NCBI RefSeq assembly: GCF_016862435.1
Contig: NZ_BOMY01000031.1
Coordinates: forward strand, 124,001 to 188,000
Direction: 5' to 3'
Origin: Paractinoplanes tereljensis
GTDB lineage: Bacteria; Actinomycetota; Actinomycetes; Mycobacteriales; Micromonosporaceae
DNA length: 64,000 nucleotides
Positions 23,806 to 30,704 of this stretch are shown here, one piece after another (the first letter of the stretch is position 1; each line of letters begins with the position of its first letter). Under the pieces are notes generated by a model. The model ran no database searches and was not told the origin of the DNA. It was given only the letters and a program-made list of their open reading frames with translations. The position numbers and the translations under genes are program-made.

Positions 23806-24188
23806 GAGAGCCCCTCCGGCAATTCGTCTACCGTCAGCGGATAGCCCTTGTAGTGACCCTGCGCTTGATTCACGAGCCTGCCCTCATACACAACATCGCC
23901 CTGCCGATGCCATACGTACCGAGGGTAGTCGCCTTCCCACGGGGCGCCGATGGCGCCGGCAGCCATCGCTTCACGAAGCCACCCTGTCAGTTCATCGGCG
24001 TCAGCGAGCTTCGGATCACACTTGCTCGCGTCCGCACGTGGTTTGGGCGGTCCGGCAAAAGACGGGTAAGTCTTGTGCTCGCAACTACCGACGTACCGCA
24101 CCGTCGCAGCAAGGCTTTGAAGGTCTGTGCCCTCCGGCGGCACACAACGAGTTCGCCTGAGGGGCCTGTGGCGGCGGGGAGCGCGCAT
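23802..24188 (-). CDS. Small partner protein of the ImmA/IrrE-like gene
   Basis: A 128-residue protein with a basic N-terminus (MRAPRRHRPLRRTR) and a conserved-looking body: YVGSCEHKTYPSFAGPPKP, RADASKCDPKL, LTGWLREAMAAG, WEGDYPRYVWHRQGDVVYEGRLVN and GHYKGYPL. It has many His, Lys, Arg and Trp residues that could form a catalytic or nucleic-acid-binding surface, but no family was recognised. Its TGA overlaps the ATG of the ImmA/IrrE-like gene, so the two form one translationally coupled module. I chose the ATG at 24188; an in-frame start at 24290 would add 34 residues. A perfect inverted repeat lies about 105 bp upstream. A toxin-antitoxin or defence pair is one reading. Confidence 0.55.
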   Translation of the reverse strand: MRAPRRHRPLRRTRCVPPEGTDLQSLAATVRYVGSCEHKTYPSFAGPPKPRADASKCDPKLADADELTGWLREAMAAGAIGAPWEGDYPRYVWHRQGDVVYEGRLVNQAQGHYKGYPLTVDELPEGLS

Positions 24189-24291
24189 GAGTTGAGTATC
24201 CGTCACAGGCAAGGATCGGCGCGATCCGCCTGCCACTACGTAGCTTGGAGTCGCTGGTTGCCTCTCTGCGCCCGACCAGGCAGAAGACACA

Positions 24292-24318
24292 GTTTAGGCC
24301 GAAGGAGTAGGCCTAAAC
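24292..24318. promoter_or_regulatory. 9-bp inverted repeat upstream of the ImmA/IrrE module
   Basis: GTTTAGGCC and GGCCTAAAC form perfect 9-bp arms around GAAGGAGTA. The element lies 104 bp upstream of the 128-residue gene, in an AT-richer gap with no gene on either strand (24189-24439). An operator is the likeliest role. A terminator is less likely since no T-run follows on either strand. Confidence 0.5.
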
Positions 24319-24439
24319 GAAATTTCGGAACAAATACATGATCTCTGAGAGCATGGGCGTGCATCGAAGCTGGGCGGGAGGCGACCGTCGATGATCTTGC
24401 AGCAGTGGTGCCTCCGTGACAGCATCACAAAAGGGGCAC

Positions 24440-24943
24440 CTAAGTCAGCTCGTCCGCCAGCAGATCCATCAGCAGACCGTCGTGCCACGTCCCGTCCGGC
24501 CCGCGCTCGTACCGGCGCATGACGCCCACCGGGCGGAAGCCGGCCTTGGCGTAGCAGCGGATCGCGGCGTGATTGTCGGCGGCCGGGTCGATCACCAGGC
24601 GGTGGTGGCCGAGGTCGTCGATCAGGTGCCGGGCCACCGTGCGCACGGCGTCGGTGCCCAGCCCCCGGCCGTGCACGGCCGGATCGAGGTAGATGTCGAT
24701 GCCGGCGTGCCGGTAGTCGGGATCGTCCTCCTCGCTGAACTGCACGGCGCCGACGACCCGGTCCTCGAACAGGATGACCAGCACCTGGGTCTCGGAATCG
24801 GCGAGCTCGTCGGCGACGGCGGAGGCCAGGTCGTCGCCGCCACCCCACCGCTGGTAGACCTCGGGCGCCGAGCGGATCACGGCCAGGGCCGCAACGTCGT
24901 CCGGAGTGGCCGGTCGGAGGCGCACCAGCGTGCCTGGTTCCAT
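24440..24943 (-). CDS. GNAT acetyltransferase, AAC(6')-like
   Basis: A 167-residue GCN5-related N-acetyltransferase. The acetyl-CoA-binding motif is AVHGRGLGTDAV (Q/RxxGxG/A type), flanked by AGIDIYLDP and followed by HRLVIDPAADNHAAIRCYAKAGFRPVGVMRRYERGPDGTWHDGLLMDLL. The order and wording of this C-terminal half closely follow the aminoglycoside 6'-N-acetyltransferase AAC(6')-Ib group, so acetylation of an aminoglycoside is plausible. Many actinobacterial relatives, however, have other or unknown substrates. It stands 9 bp downstream of the LysR gene and may be read from the same promoter. Confidence 0.75.
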   Translation of the reverse strand: MEPGTLVRLRPATPDDVAALAVIRSAPEVYQRWGGGDDLASAVADELADSETQVLVILFEDRVVGAVQFSEEDDPDYRHAGIDIYLDPAVHGRGLGTDAVRTVARHLIDDLGHHRLVIDPAADNHAAIRCYAKAGFRPVGVMRRYERGPDGTWHDGLLMDLLADELT

Positions 24944-24952
24944 TCCGGCAAC

Positions 24953-25831
24953 CTATAGCCGGGCGCCCGTGCGAACCAGGCCGGCGGCCGTGCGAACCAG
25001 GCCGGCGACCGCCCGCGACCGGCTGTGCGCCGCCCAGGCCAGCACGGTGGTGACGTGCGGCGCGTCGGTCAGCGGCACCGCGACGTGCGAACTCCACAGC
25101 CACGACCGGGACGAGGCGCAGATGACCGCCGAGGTGTGCCCGAGCGCGATCAGCTGGGCCAGCTGCGACAGGTCGTGGATCTCCGGGCCGGGCCCGGGTT
25201 CGTAAATGCCGTCCTGCCGGGGCCAGCGCGCGACCGGAAGGTCCGGCACGGCGGCGATGTCCGCCATGGTCAGCGACGTGCGGGCGGCGAGCGGGTGCCC
25301 GGCCGGCAGCACGGCGACCTGCTGCTCGGTCAGCAGGTCCTCAGTGTCGAACCCGGCCAGGGCGTCGAACGGCCGCTGCATCAGCGCCACATCGGCCCGG
25401 CCGTCACGCAGCATCCGCGCCTGGTCACCCATCCCGCACAGCAGAACCTCGATCTCGACCGCGCCGACCGCGCCGACCTCGGCGGTGTGCGCGTCGAGAA
25501 GCCTCTGCAGCAGCTCGTGATTCGCGCCGGCCTTGGTGGCGAGGACCAGCTTGGTCGTGGTGGACGCCGCCCGGCGGGTGCGGCGGGCGGCCGCGGCGGC
25601 ACCGTCGAGGATCGCGCGGGCCTCGTCGAGCAGCACCTGACCGGCGCCGGTGAGCGCGACGCCGCGCCGGTCGCGTTCGAGCAGGGTGACGCCGAGCCGG
25701 CGCTCGAGCTGCTGGATCGCCCGGGACAGCGGCGGCTGGGCGATGCCGAGACGCTCGGCCGCCCGGCTGAAATGCAGCTCCTCGGCGACCGCGACGAAGT
25801 ATCTGAGCTCGCGGGTCTCCAGCGTGTCCAC
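24953..25831 (-). CDS. LysR-family transcriptional regulator
   Basis: A 292-residue LysR-type regulator. The winged helix-turn-helix is at residues 1-65 (LRYFVAVAEELHFSRAAERLGIAQPPLSRAIQQLERRLGVTLLERDRRGVALTGAG), followed by a periplasmic-binding-protein-like effector domain from about residue 92. Its last residues repeat AGLVRT-A-AGLVRT-G, a small local duplication with no obvious role. It is transcribed away from the SDR gene across a 92-bp gap containing a T-N11-A inverted repeat, so that SDR is its most likely target. The effector is unknown. Confidence 0.9.
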   Translation of the reverse strand: MDTLETRELRYFVAVAEELHFSRAAERLGIAQPPLSRAIQQLERRLGVTLLERDRRGVALTGAGQVLLDEARAILDGAAAAARRTRRAASTTTKLVLATKAGANHELLQRLLDAHTAEVGAVGAVEIEVLLCGMGDQARMLRDGRADVALMQRPFDALAGFDTEDLLTEQQVAVLPAGHPLAARTSLTMADIAAVPDLPVARWPRQDGIYEPGPGPEIHDLSQLAQLIALGHTSAVICASSRSWLWSSHVAVPLTDAPHVTTVLAWAAHSRSRAVAGLVRTAAGLVRTGARL

Positions 25832-25852
25832 GGTCCGACGATACTGCGGTGA

Positions 25853-25867
25853 TACCGGCTCGGTATG
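25853..25867. promoter_or_regulatory. LysR-type operator (T-N11-A)
   Basis: ATACCG-GCT-CGGTAT is a perfect inverted repeat with the T-N11-A spacing (T25854, A25866) that LysR-type regulators bind. It lies 21 bp upstream of the LysR gene start and 56 bp upstream of the divergent SDR start, the standard arrangement for autoregulation and target activation. Confidence 0.65.
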
Positions 25868-25923
25868 ACGGCCGACCGAGACGGTGTAAGGACACCGCCG
25901 GGCGGCGAGCCAGCATCGGCGTC

Positions 25924-26646
25924 ATGAGCGACACGAAGACCGCGCTGGTGACCGGCGCGAACAAGGGACTCGGCTACGAGATCGCGGCCGGACTGGCCGC
26001 CCGGGGTTACCGGGTGGCGATCGGAGCCCGGGACCGCGCCCGGGGCGAGGCGGCCGTGAAGACGCTGCGGGCGGCCGGGGCCGACGCGTTCGCGGTCGCA
26101 CTGGACGTCACCGACGACCGGAGCGTCGCCGAGGCCGCCGGCCGGCTCGACCGCCTCGACGTCCTGGTCAACAACGCCGGTATCTCCGGCGAGATGGGAC
26201 CGGGCTGGGTGCAGGACCCGACCACCCTCGACCTGGACGTGGTGCGCCGGGTGGTGGACACCAACGTCTACGGCGTGATCCGGGTGACAAACGCGATGCT
26301 GCCGCTGCTGCGTCGCTCCCCGTCCCCGCGCATCGTCAACATCTCCAGCAGCGTCGGCTCGCTCACCTGGCAGGCCGACCCGGCCATCGAGGTAGGCCCG
26401 ATCATGGCGGCCTACTCACCCACGAAGTCCTACCTGAACGCCATCACCGTGCACTACGCCCGCCAGCTCACCGGCACCGGCATCCTGATCAACGCCGCCT
26501 GCCCCGGCCTGGTCGCCACGGACTTCACCGGCGGCCAGGGCCGCCCGGTCCAGGAAGCGGCCGCCACCCCGATCCGCCTGGCCACCCTCCCCGACAACGG
26601 CCCCACCGGCACCTTCGTCAACGACGACGGAACCATCCCCTGGTGA
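25924..26646 (+). CDS. Short-chain dehydrogenase/reductase
   Basis: A 240-residue classical SDR. The nucleotide-binding motif is TGANKGLG (residues about 10-17), NNAG follows at about 82, the catalytic Ser is in NISSSVGSL and the catalytic Tyr/Lys are in YSPTKSYLN. The TGxNKGLG variant is typical of carbonyl-reductase-like SDRs. The ATG at 25924 starts the fold directly. The substrate is unknown. It probably belongs to the regulon of the divergent LysR gene. It ends one base before the convergent response-regulator gene. Confidence 0.88.
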   Translation: MSDTKTALVTGANKGLGYEIAAGLAARGYRVAIGARDRARGEAAVKTLRAAGADAFAVALDVTDDRSVAEAAGRLDRLDVLVNNAGISGEMGPGWVQDPTTLDLDVVRRVVDTNVYGVIRVTNAMLPLLRRSPSPRIVNISSSVGSLTWQADPAIEVGPIMAAYSPTKSYLNAITVHYARQLTGTGILINAACPGLVATDFTGGQGRPVQEAAATPIRLATLPDNGPTGTFVNDDGTIPW

Positions 26647-26647
26647 G

Positions 26648-27289
26648 CTAATCGGAGCGGCCCATGGCGATCGCGGCGGCGTGGGCGCGGTCGCGGGCGC
26701 CGAGCTTGGCGAAGATCGCGTTGATGTAGCTCTTCACCGTGGCCACGCTCAGGAACAGGTCGGCGGCGATCTGGGCGTTGTTGTGGCCCAGGGTGATGGC
26801 TTCCAGCACGTCGGCCTCGCGGGCGGTCAGCGCCGGGAAACGCTCGCGCAGGCCGGGCTGGGGCGCGGGCGCGCTGGTGAAACCCTGGACCAGGCGGTCC
26901 GCGATCTCCTTGGCGAAGGTGGCTTGGCCGGACGCTACCGAGCGCACCGCGGCGGCCAGCTCGGCCCGGCCGGCGTCCTTGGTGAGGTAACCGCGGGCGC
27001 CGGCCCGCAGCGCCCCGGCCAGCGAGTCGTCGTCGGCGTACGTGGTCAGCACCAGCACCGCCGTGCCCGGCGTCTCGGCGGTGATCCGGGCGGTCGCGCC
27101 GGCTCCGTCCAGGTTGGGCATGCGCAGGTCCATCAGCACCACGTCGGGGTGCAGCTCGGCGGTCAGCCGCACGGCCTCGACCCCGTCGGCCGCCGCGCCG
27201 ACGACCTCGACCCCCTCGGTCAGGTCGAGCAGGGTGACCAGGCCGTCCCGCACGGTCGCCTGGTCGTCGGCGACAAGCACTCGGATCAT
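26648..27289 (-). CDS. NarL/FixJ-family response regulator
   Basis: A 213-residue response regulator. The receiver domain has the acidic pair in VADDQ, phospho-acceptor Asp in VVLMDLRMPN (about residue 54), the Thr in VLTTYAD and Lys in YLTKDAG. The C-terminal LuxR-type helix-turn-helix is LTAREADVLEAITLGHNNAQIAADLFLSVATVKSYINAIFAKLG. Its ATG overlaps the histidine-kinase stop (ATGA), so the pair is translationally coupled. The signal and targets are unknown. Confidence 0.93.
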   Translation of the reverse strand: MIRVLVADDQATVRDGLVTLLDLTEGVEVVGAAADGVEAVRLTAELHPDVVLMDLRMPNLDGAGATARITAETPGTAVLVLTTYADDDSLAGALRAGARGYLTKDAGRAELAAAVRSVASGQATFAKEIADRLVQGFTSAPAPQPGLRERFPALTAREADVLEAITLGHNNAQIAADLFLSVATVKSYINAIFAKLGARDRAHAAAIAMGRSD

Positions 27290-28416
27290 GAGCCCATCTT
27301 CCCGGGCACCCGAAGAACAACATCAAAGGCCGCCCCTGCGCGTACGTCCATAGCGCCCCCAACCTCAACAATCCGCTCCCGCATCCCCGCCAGACCGTGC
27401 CCCCCACCAGGTGAAACGTGGCCCGGAGCGTCGCCGGTGGGGGTCGAGGCGGTGATGGTCAGCAGGTTGTCGTCCCAGTCCAGGTCCAGCGTGGTGGGGG
27501 CGCCGGGGGCGTGCCGGCGGGCGTTGGTCAGCAGCTCCTGGACCGCTCGGTGCACGGCCGTGCGGGCGGCGGGGGAGAGCGCACCCCGGTCGGCGTCGCC
27601 GCGCACGGCGATCTGGCCGCCCAGCGAGCGGTGGGTGGCGGCCAGGGCGGCGACGATCGCGGAGAGCGGCTCGTCCGGTTCGCGCAGGGCGGTGACCGCG
27701 CGGCGGGCCTCGTCCAGGCCGGAGACCGCCAGCTTGCGGGCCGCCTGCACCCGGTCGCGGGCCTCGGCCGGGCGGTCCGACTCCAGCAGGGCGTCGACCG
27801 CCTCCAGCTGGATCACCAGGCCGCCCAGCGAGTGGGCGAGCACGTCGTGCAGGTCGCGGGCGATCCGGGAACGTTCGGTCAGGGCGGCGAGTTGGGCTCG
27901 CTCCTGCTCGACAAGCACCTTCTCCTCCAACAGGGCCCGGGACTGCTCCTCGGAGAGCCGGTACTGGCGGCGGGACAGGCCGCCCATCACGCCGAAGAGC
28001 AGCAGCGACACCACGCCGATGATGGCGCCGCGCGGTTCCGGGTCGATCAGCTGGCTGACCCCGATCAGGACCACTGAGCCGGTCGCGGCGCCGGCGCCGA
28101 CCCGGAGCGGGATGGTCGGCGTGCCGGTCAGGACCAGCAGGGCGACCAGGGCGGGGACGAAGGCCACCACGTCGGTGGAGGCTCCGGCCAGCGAGCCGCC
28201 CGCGATCATGCCTAGGTAAACGACTGCTCTACGGCGTACCCAGGGCTCCGGCAGAAAGATCGAAACCAGCCAGAGGGACCAGGCCGCCCAGGCCGCGACC
28301 GAGATCGGCGCCGGCGCGTCGCGCAGCGACCGCTGGGCCAGATCGAGGCCGACCAGGACGATGCCGATCAGGTTGAGCGTCGCCGCCCAGGCACGCCGGG
28401 CCGGAATGAGAAACAC
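27286..28416 (-). CDS. NarL-type sensor histidine kinase
   Basis: A 376-residue HisKA_3 sensor kinase. The N-terminal 150 residues are membrane helices without a large extracellular domain, suggesting it senses a membrane signal or uses a partner. A coiled linker leads to the dimerisation motif RSRIARDLHDVLAHSLGGLV with the phospho-acceptor His, then the ATP-binding domain (ELLTNARRHAPGA; GGGHGLAGMRERI). It sits 4 nt after a small membrane protein gene and overlaps the response-regulator start, giving a three-gene operon. Confidence 0.92.
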   Translation of the reverse strand: MFLIPARRAWAATLNLIGIVLVGLDLAQRSLRDAPAPISVAAWAAWSLWLVSIFLPEPWVRRRAVVYLGMIAGGSLAGASTDVVAFVPALVALLVLTGTPTIPLRVGAGAATGSVVLIGVSQLIDPEPRGAIIGVVSLLLFGVMGGLSRRQYRLSEEQSRALLEEKVLVEQERAQLAALTERSRIARDLHDVLAHSLGGLVIQLEAVDALLESDRPAEARDRVQAARKLAVSGLDEARRAVTALREPDEPLSAIVAALAATHRSLGGQIAVRGDADRGALSPAARTAVHRAVQELLTNARRHAPGAPTTLDLDWDDNLLTITASTPTGDAPGHVSPGGGHGLAGMRERIVEVGGAMDVRAGAAFDVVLRVPGKMGS

Positions 28417-28420
28417 GAGG

Positions 28421-28903
28421 CTATTTTCCGGCCATCGCGAGCGCGGCGTGGGGCTGGCGCGCCGAGATGACGAGCGCGCTGGTGGCCCGGTTGATCGCCA
28501 GGACCAGCAGGATGCTGCCGGTGGAGACGGCCAGGTCGGAGCCCATCCGGTGGCCGGCCACGTCGAGCACCACCCGGACCGCGATCAGGCCGATCCAGAT
28601 CGCGACGCCGAGGCCGCCGGTGCGGCTCTCGACCAGGCGCGGGTCGGCGGGCGACGGGCGGAACCGGGTGATCCGGCCCATCAGGGCGCCGGAGACCACC
28701 GCCATCACGGCGGACAGGCCGAGGATCACCGCGTCGATCGGGTGGATCGTGGTGGCCTGGTGCGACAGCGAGACGACGCCGATGACGCCGAGGATGAGCG
28801 GCAGCTTGAACATCTGCGCCGGGTTCACCGGGCGCCAGGTGAGCTGCTTGGAGCAGATGTAGACGACGAGGGCGAGGCCGAGGAGCAGGTTGATCGAGGT
28901 CAT
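28421..28903 (-). CDS. Membrane protein in the two-component operon
   Basis: A 160-residue protein with four to five predicted membrane segments (INLLLGLALVVYI; FKLPLILGVIGVVSL; DAVILGLSAVMAVVSG; VAIWIGLIAVRVVLDVAG; ILLVLAINRATSALVI). The N-terminal part, with a short basic linker after helix 1 and a KLP motif, has a loose likeness to CcdC/DUF1453 proteins, but that is weak. It lies directly upstream of the kinase with a 4-nt gap and may act as its accessory sensor or as an export component. The ATG at 28903 starts the first helix. Confidence 0.65.
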   Translation of the reverse strand: MTSINLLLGLALVVYICSKQLTWRPVNPAQMFKLPLILGVIGVVSLSHQATTIHPIDAVILGLSAVMAVVSGALMGRITRFRPSPADPRLVESRTGGLGVAIWIGLIAVRVVLDVAGHRMGSDLAVSTGSILLVLAINRATSALVISARQPHAALAMAGK

Positions 28904-28955
28904 GTATTGAGGATCGGATTTTCGGCGAGAAGCCGGTACCAACCCAGGGTGGTAA

Positions 28956-29924
28956 TCAGACCAGGCTGCGGGCCACCTGTAGGTCGGTGATCAGCACGTT
29001 TACCCAGCCCCCGCGCAGGGCGGCCCGGATTGCGGTGGTCTTGCGGGTGCCGCCGGCGACCGCGACCCGGCGGGGGATCGCGCGCAGGGTGTCGGGGGCG
29101 ATGCCGAGCACCCGGGCGTCGAAGGCCGACTCGACGTGCGTGCCGGTCTCGTCGAAGAAGCGCATGCACACGTCGCCGACCGCGCCGCCGCCGCGCAGGG
29201 CCGGCAGCTCGCTCTCGGCGAACGCGTTGCCGCTCTCCCGCAGCAGCGGCGACGGCTCGATGCTGCCCACCCCGACCAGGGCCATGGTCAGGCCCTGGTA
29301 TGCCTGCAGCACCGGTTCGATGTTGGGGTCGGTGACGAACATCTGCCGCATGTCGCCGGAGGCCAGCAGGCCGGGCGCGGGCAGGTAGACGGCCTGGGCA
29401 CCGGTCAGCGCGGCCAGCCGGCCGACGATCCGGGTCGCCTGGGTCTGCGCGGTCACGTTGCCGACGCCGCCGAGCATCTGCACCACCTGGTCGGCGACCG
29501 GGGTGGGCCGCGGGTGCATGGCCTCGACGGTGGCCAGGATGGTCGAGCTCCACGAGGAGACGCCGATCCGCTCGCCGCCCATCAGCGTGGTCTCCAGGTA
29601 GACCGCGGCGGCGGCGCCGAGCGCCCGCATGACGTGCGCCTCGTCGGCCTGGTCCTCGGTGTCGGCGACGATCACCTCGGTCAGTCCGTACGCCTGCTCG
29701 ATCTGCTCCTCCAGCTCGGCGTAGACGCCGCGCGGGGCGATCACCGTGGTGCGCACGATGCCGAGGTCGACGGCCCGCTTGAGCAGCCGGGACACCCGCG
29801 GCTGGGAGATGTGCAGCTGCGCGGCGATCTGCGGCTGGCGCATGCCGCGCTCGTGGTACATCCGGGCGACCTTGGTGAGCAGCCGGATCTGATCGGTCGC
29901 CAACTCGGGCGTATAGCTGTCCAC
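28956..29924 (-). CDS. SorC-family sugar-responsive transcriptional regulator
   Basis: A 322-residue regulator with an N-terminal helix-turn-helix (MYHERGMRQPQIAAQLHISQPRVSRLLKRAVDLGIVR) and a C-terminal sugar-phosphate-binding domain of the SorC/DeoR type (GERIGVSSWSSTI, ending GGTRKTTAIRAALRGGWVNVLITD). Proteins of this family bind a phosphorylated intermediate of the pathway they control. A GGAGG site precedes the GTG start. It is divergent from the sugar operon, and two inverse copies of GAATATCCATTC flank the promoters, so it most likely controls both itself and that operon. Confidence 0.92.
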   Translation of the reverse strand: MDSYTPELATDQIRLLTKVARMYHERGMRQPQIAAQLHISQPRVSRLLKRAVDLGIVRTTVIAPRGVYAELEEQIEQAYGLTEVIVADTEDQADEAHVMRALGAAAAVYLETTLMGGERIGVSSWSSTILATVEAMHPRPTPVADQVVQMLGGVGNVTAQTQATRIVGRLAALTGAQAVYLPAPGLLASGDMRQMFVTDPNIEPVLQAYQGLTMALVGVGSIEPSPLLRESGNAFAESELPALRGGGAVGDVCMRFFDETGTHVESAFDARVLGIAPDTLRAIPRRVAVAGGTRKTTAIRAALRGGWVNVLITDLQVARSLV

Positions 29925-29962
29925 CTGCGGTCCTCCGTGCCTCGATCACGTGCAGCGACCAA

Positions 29963-30065
29963 GAATATCCATTCACCTGCGGATATCGAAAAATCAGCCC
30001 GTTGACAACGACGACATCCAGCGTTCACAGTAGGCGCATGGCCAGTCGCCCATGAATGGATATTC
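29963..30065. promoter_or_regulatory. Pair of 12-bp operators, inverted, flanking the sugar-operon promoter
   Basis: GAATATCCATTC at 29963-29974 and its exact complement GAATGGATATTC at 30054-30065 are separated by 79 bp. One lies upstream of the -35 hexamer and the other lies in the leader, ending three bases before the lipoprotein ATG. The arrangement suggests repression by looping of a multimeric SorC protein. A partial third copy, GGATATCG, occurs at 29981. Confidence 0.7.
30002..30031 (+). promoter_or_regulatory. Promoter of the sugar operon
   Basis: A perfect -35 hexamer TTGACA at 30002-30007 is followed after 18 bp by CACAGT at 30026-30031, a fair -10. Transcription would start near 30038, inside the interval bounded by the two putative SorC operators. 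No strong Shine-Dalgarno precedes the lipoprotein ATG at 30069. Confidence 0.5.
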
Positions 30066-30068
30066 AGC

Positions 30069-30704
30069 ATGAAGGTGATCCCCCGAGCGGCCGCCCTCGT
30101 CCTCGTGGCAGCCCTCGTCACCGGCTGCGCGAAGGTGCCGGGCGTTTATGTGTACGAGAAGGACGGTTCGGTCGCGGCCGGGCCGTCGGCGACCGATCCG
30201 AAGACGTATGTCGCGGACAACTGGGCCGCGAAGATCGTGCCGACCGTGCACGACAAGGCGGTCGACGTGACCGCGGTGGCCGCGGCGATCGCCAAGGACC
30301 CGGAGGCTGCGGGTAAGGAGTACGGCCATCAGTCCGGCACCGGCAGCCCGTTCGCCTACCTGGTCAAGGGCTCGGGGACGGTCACCGAGGTCGACAAGTC
30401 GGTGCCGACCGGGCCGATGACGGTGCAGGTCGGGGACCTGAAGGTGACCATCGCGACCGGGCCGGTGATCGCCGGCACCGCGCTGCGGGACGGGGTCGGT
30501 TTCATCGCGTTCGGCGACTTCACCAACCAGATCGATTACGCCGAGGTGGCCAACCAGATCAACAGCCGGGTCAAGGCCGACGTGATCGCCAAGGTCGACC
30601 TGGCCGCGGTCAAGGGCAAGAAGATCGACTTCTACGGCGCCTTCTCCGCACTCGCGCCCGGCACGATCTTCCTGGTCCCGACCGAGCTGACGGTGACGCC
30701 GTGA
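30069..30704 (+). CDS. DUF2291-family lipoprotein
   Basis: A 211-residue lipoprotein. The signal MKVIPRAAALVLVAALVTGC ends in lipobox VTGC with Cys20. The body (KVPGVYVYEKDGSV...FDPKTYVADNW-like start; GPVIAGTALRDGVGFIAFGDFTNQIDYAEVANQIN; KGKKIDFYGAF) matches DUF2291, a family that occurs mainly beside ribose-type sugar importers and is probably a periplasmic accessory of transport. It is the first gene of the sugar operon and overlaps the ATPase gene by 4 nt. Its biochemical role is unknown. Confidence 0.8.
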   Translation: MKVIPRAAALVLVAALVTGCAKVPGVYVYEKDGSVAAGPSATDPKTYVADNWAAKIVPTVHDKAVDVTAVAAAIAKDPEAAGKEYGHQSGTGSPFAYLVKGSGTVTEVDKSVPTGPMTVQVGDLKVTIATGPVIAGTALRDGVGFIAFGDFTNQIDYAEVANQINSRVKADVIAKVDLAAVKGKKIDFYGAFSALAPGTIFLVPTELTVTP

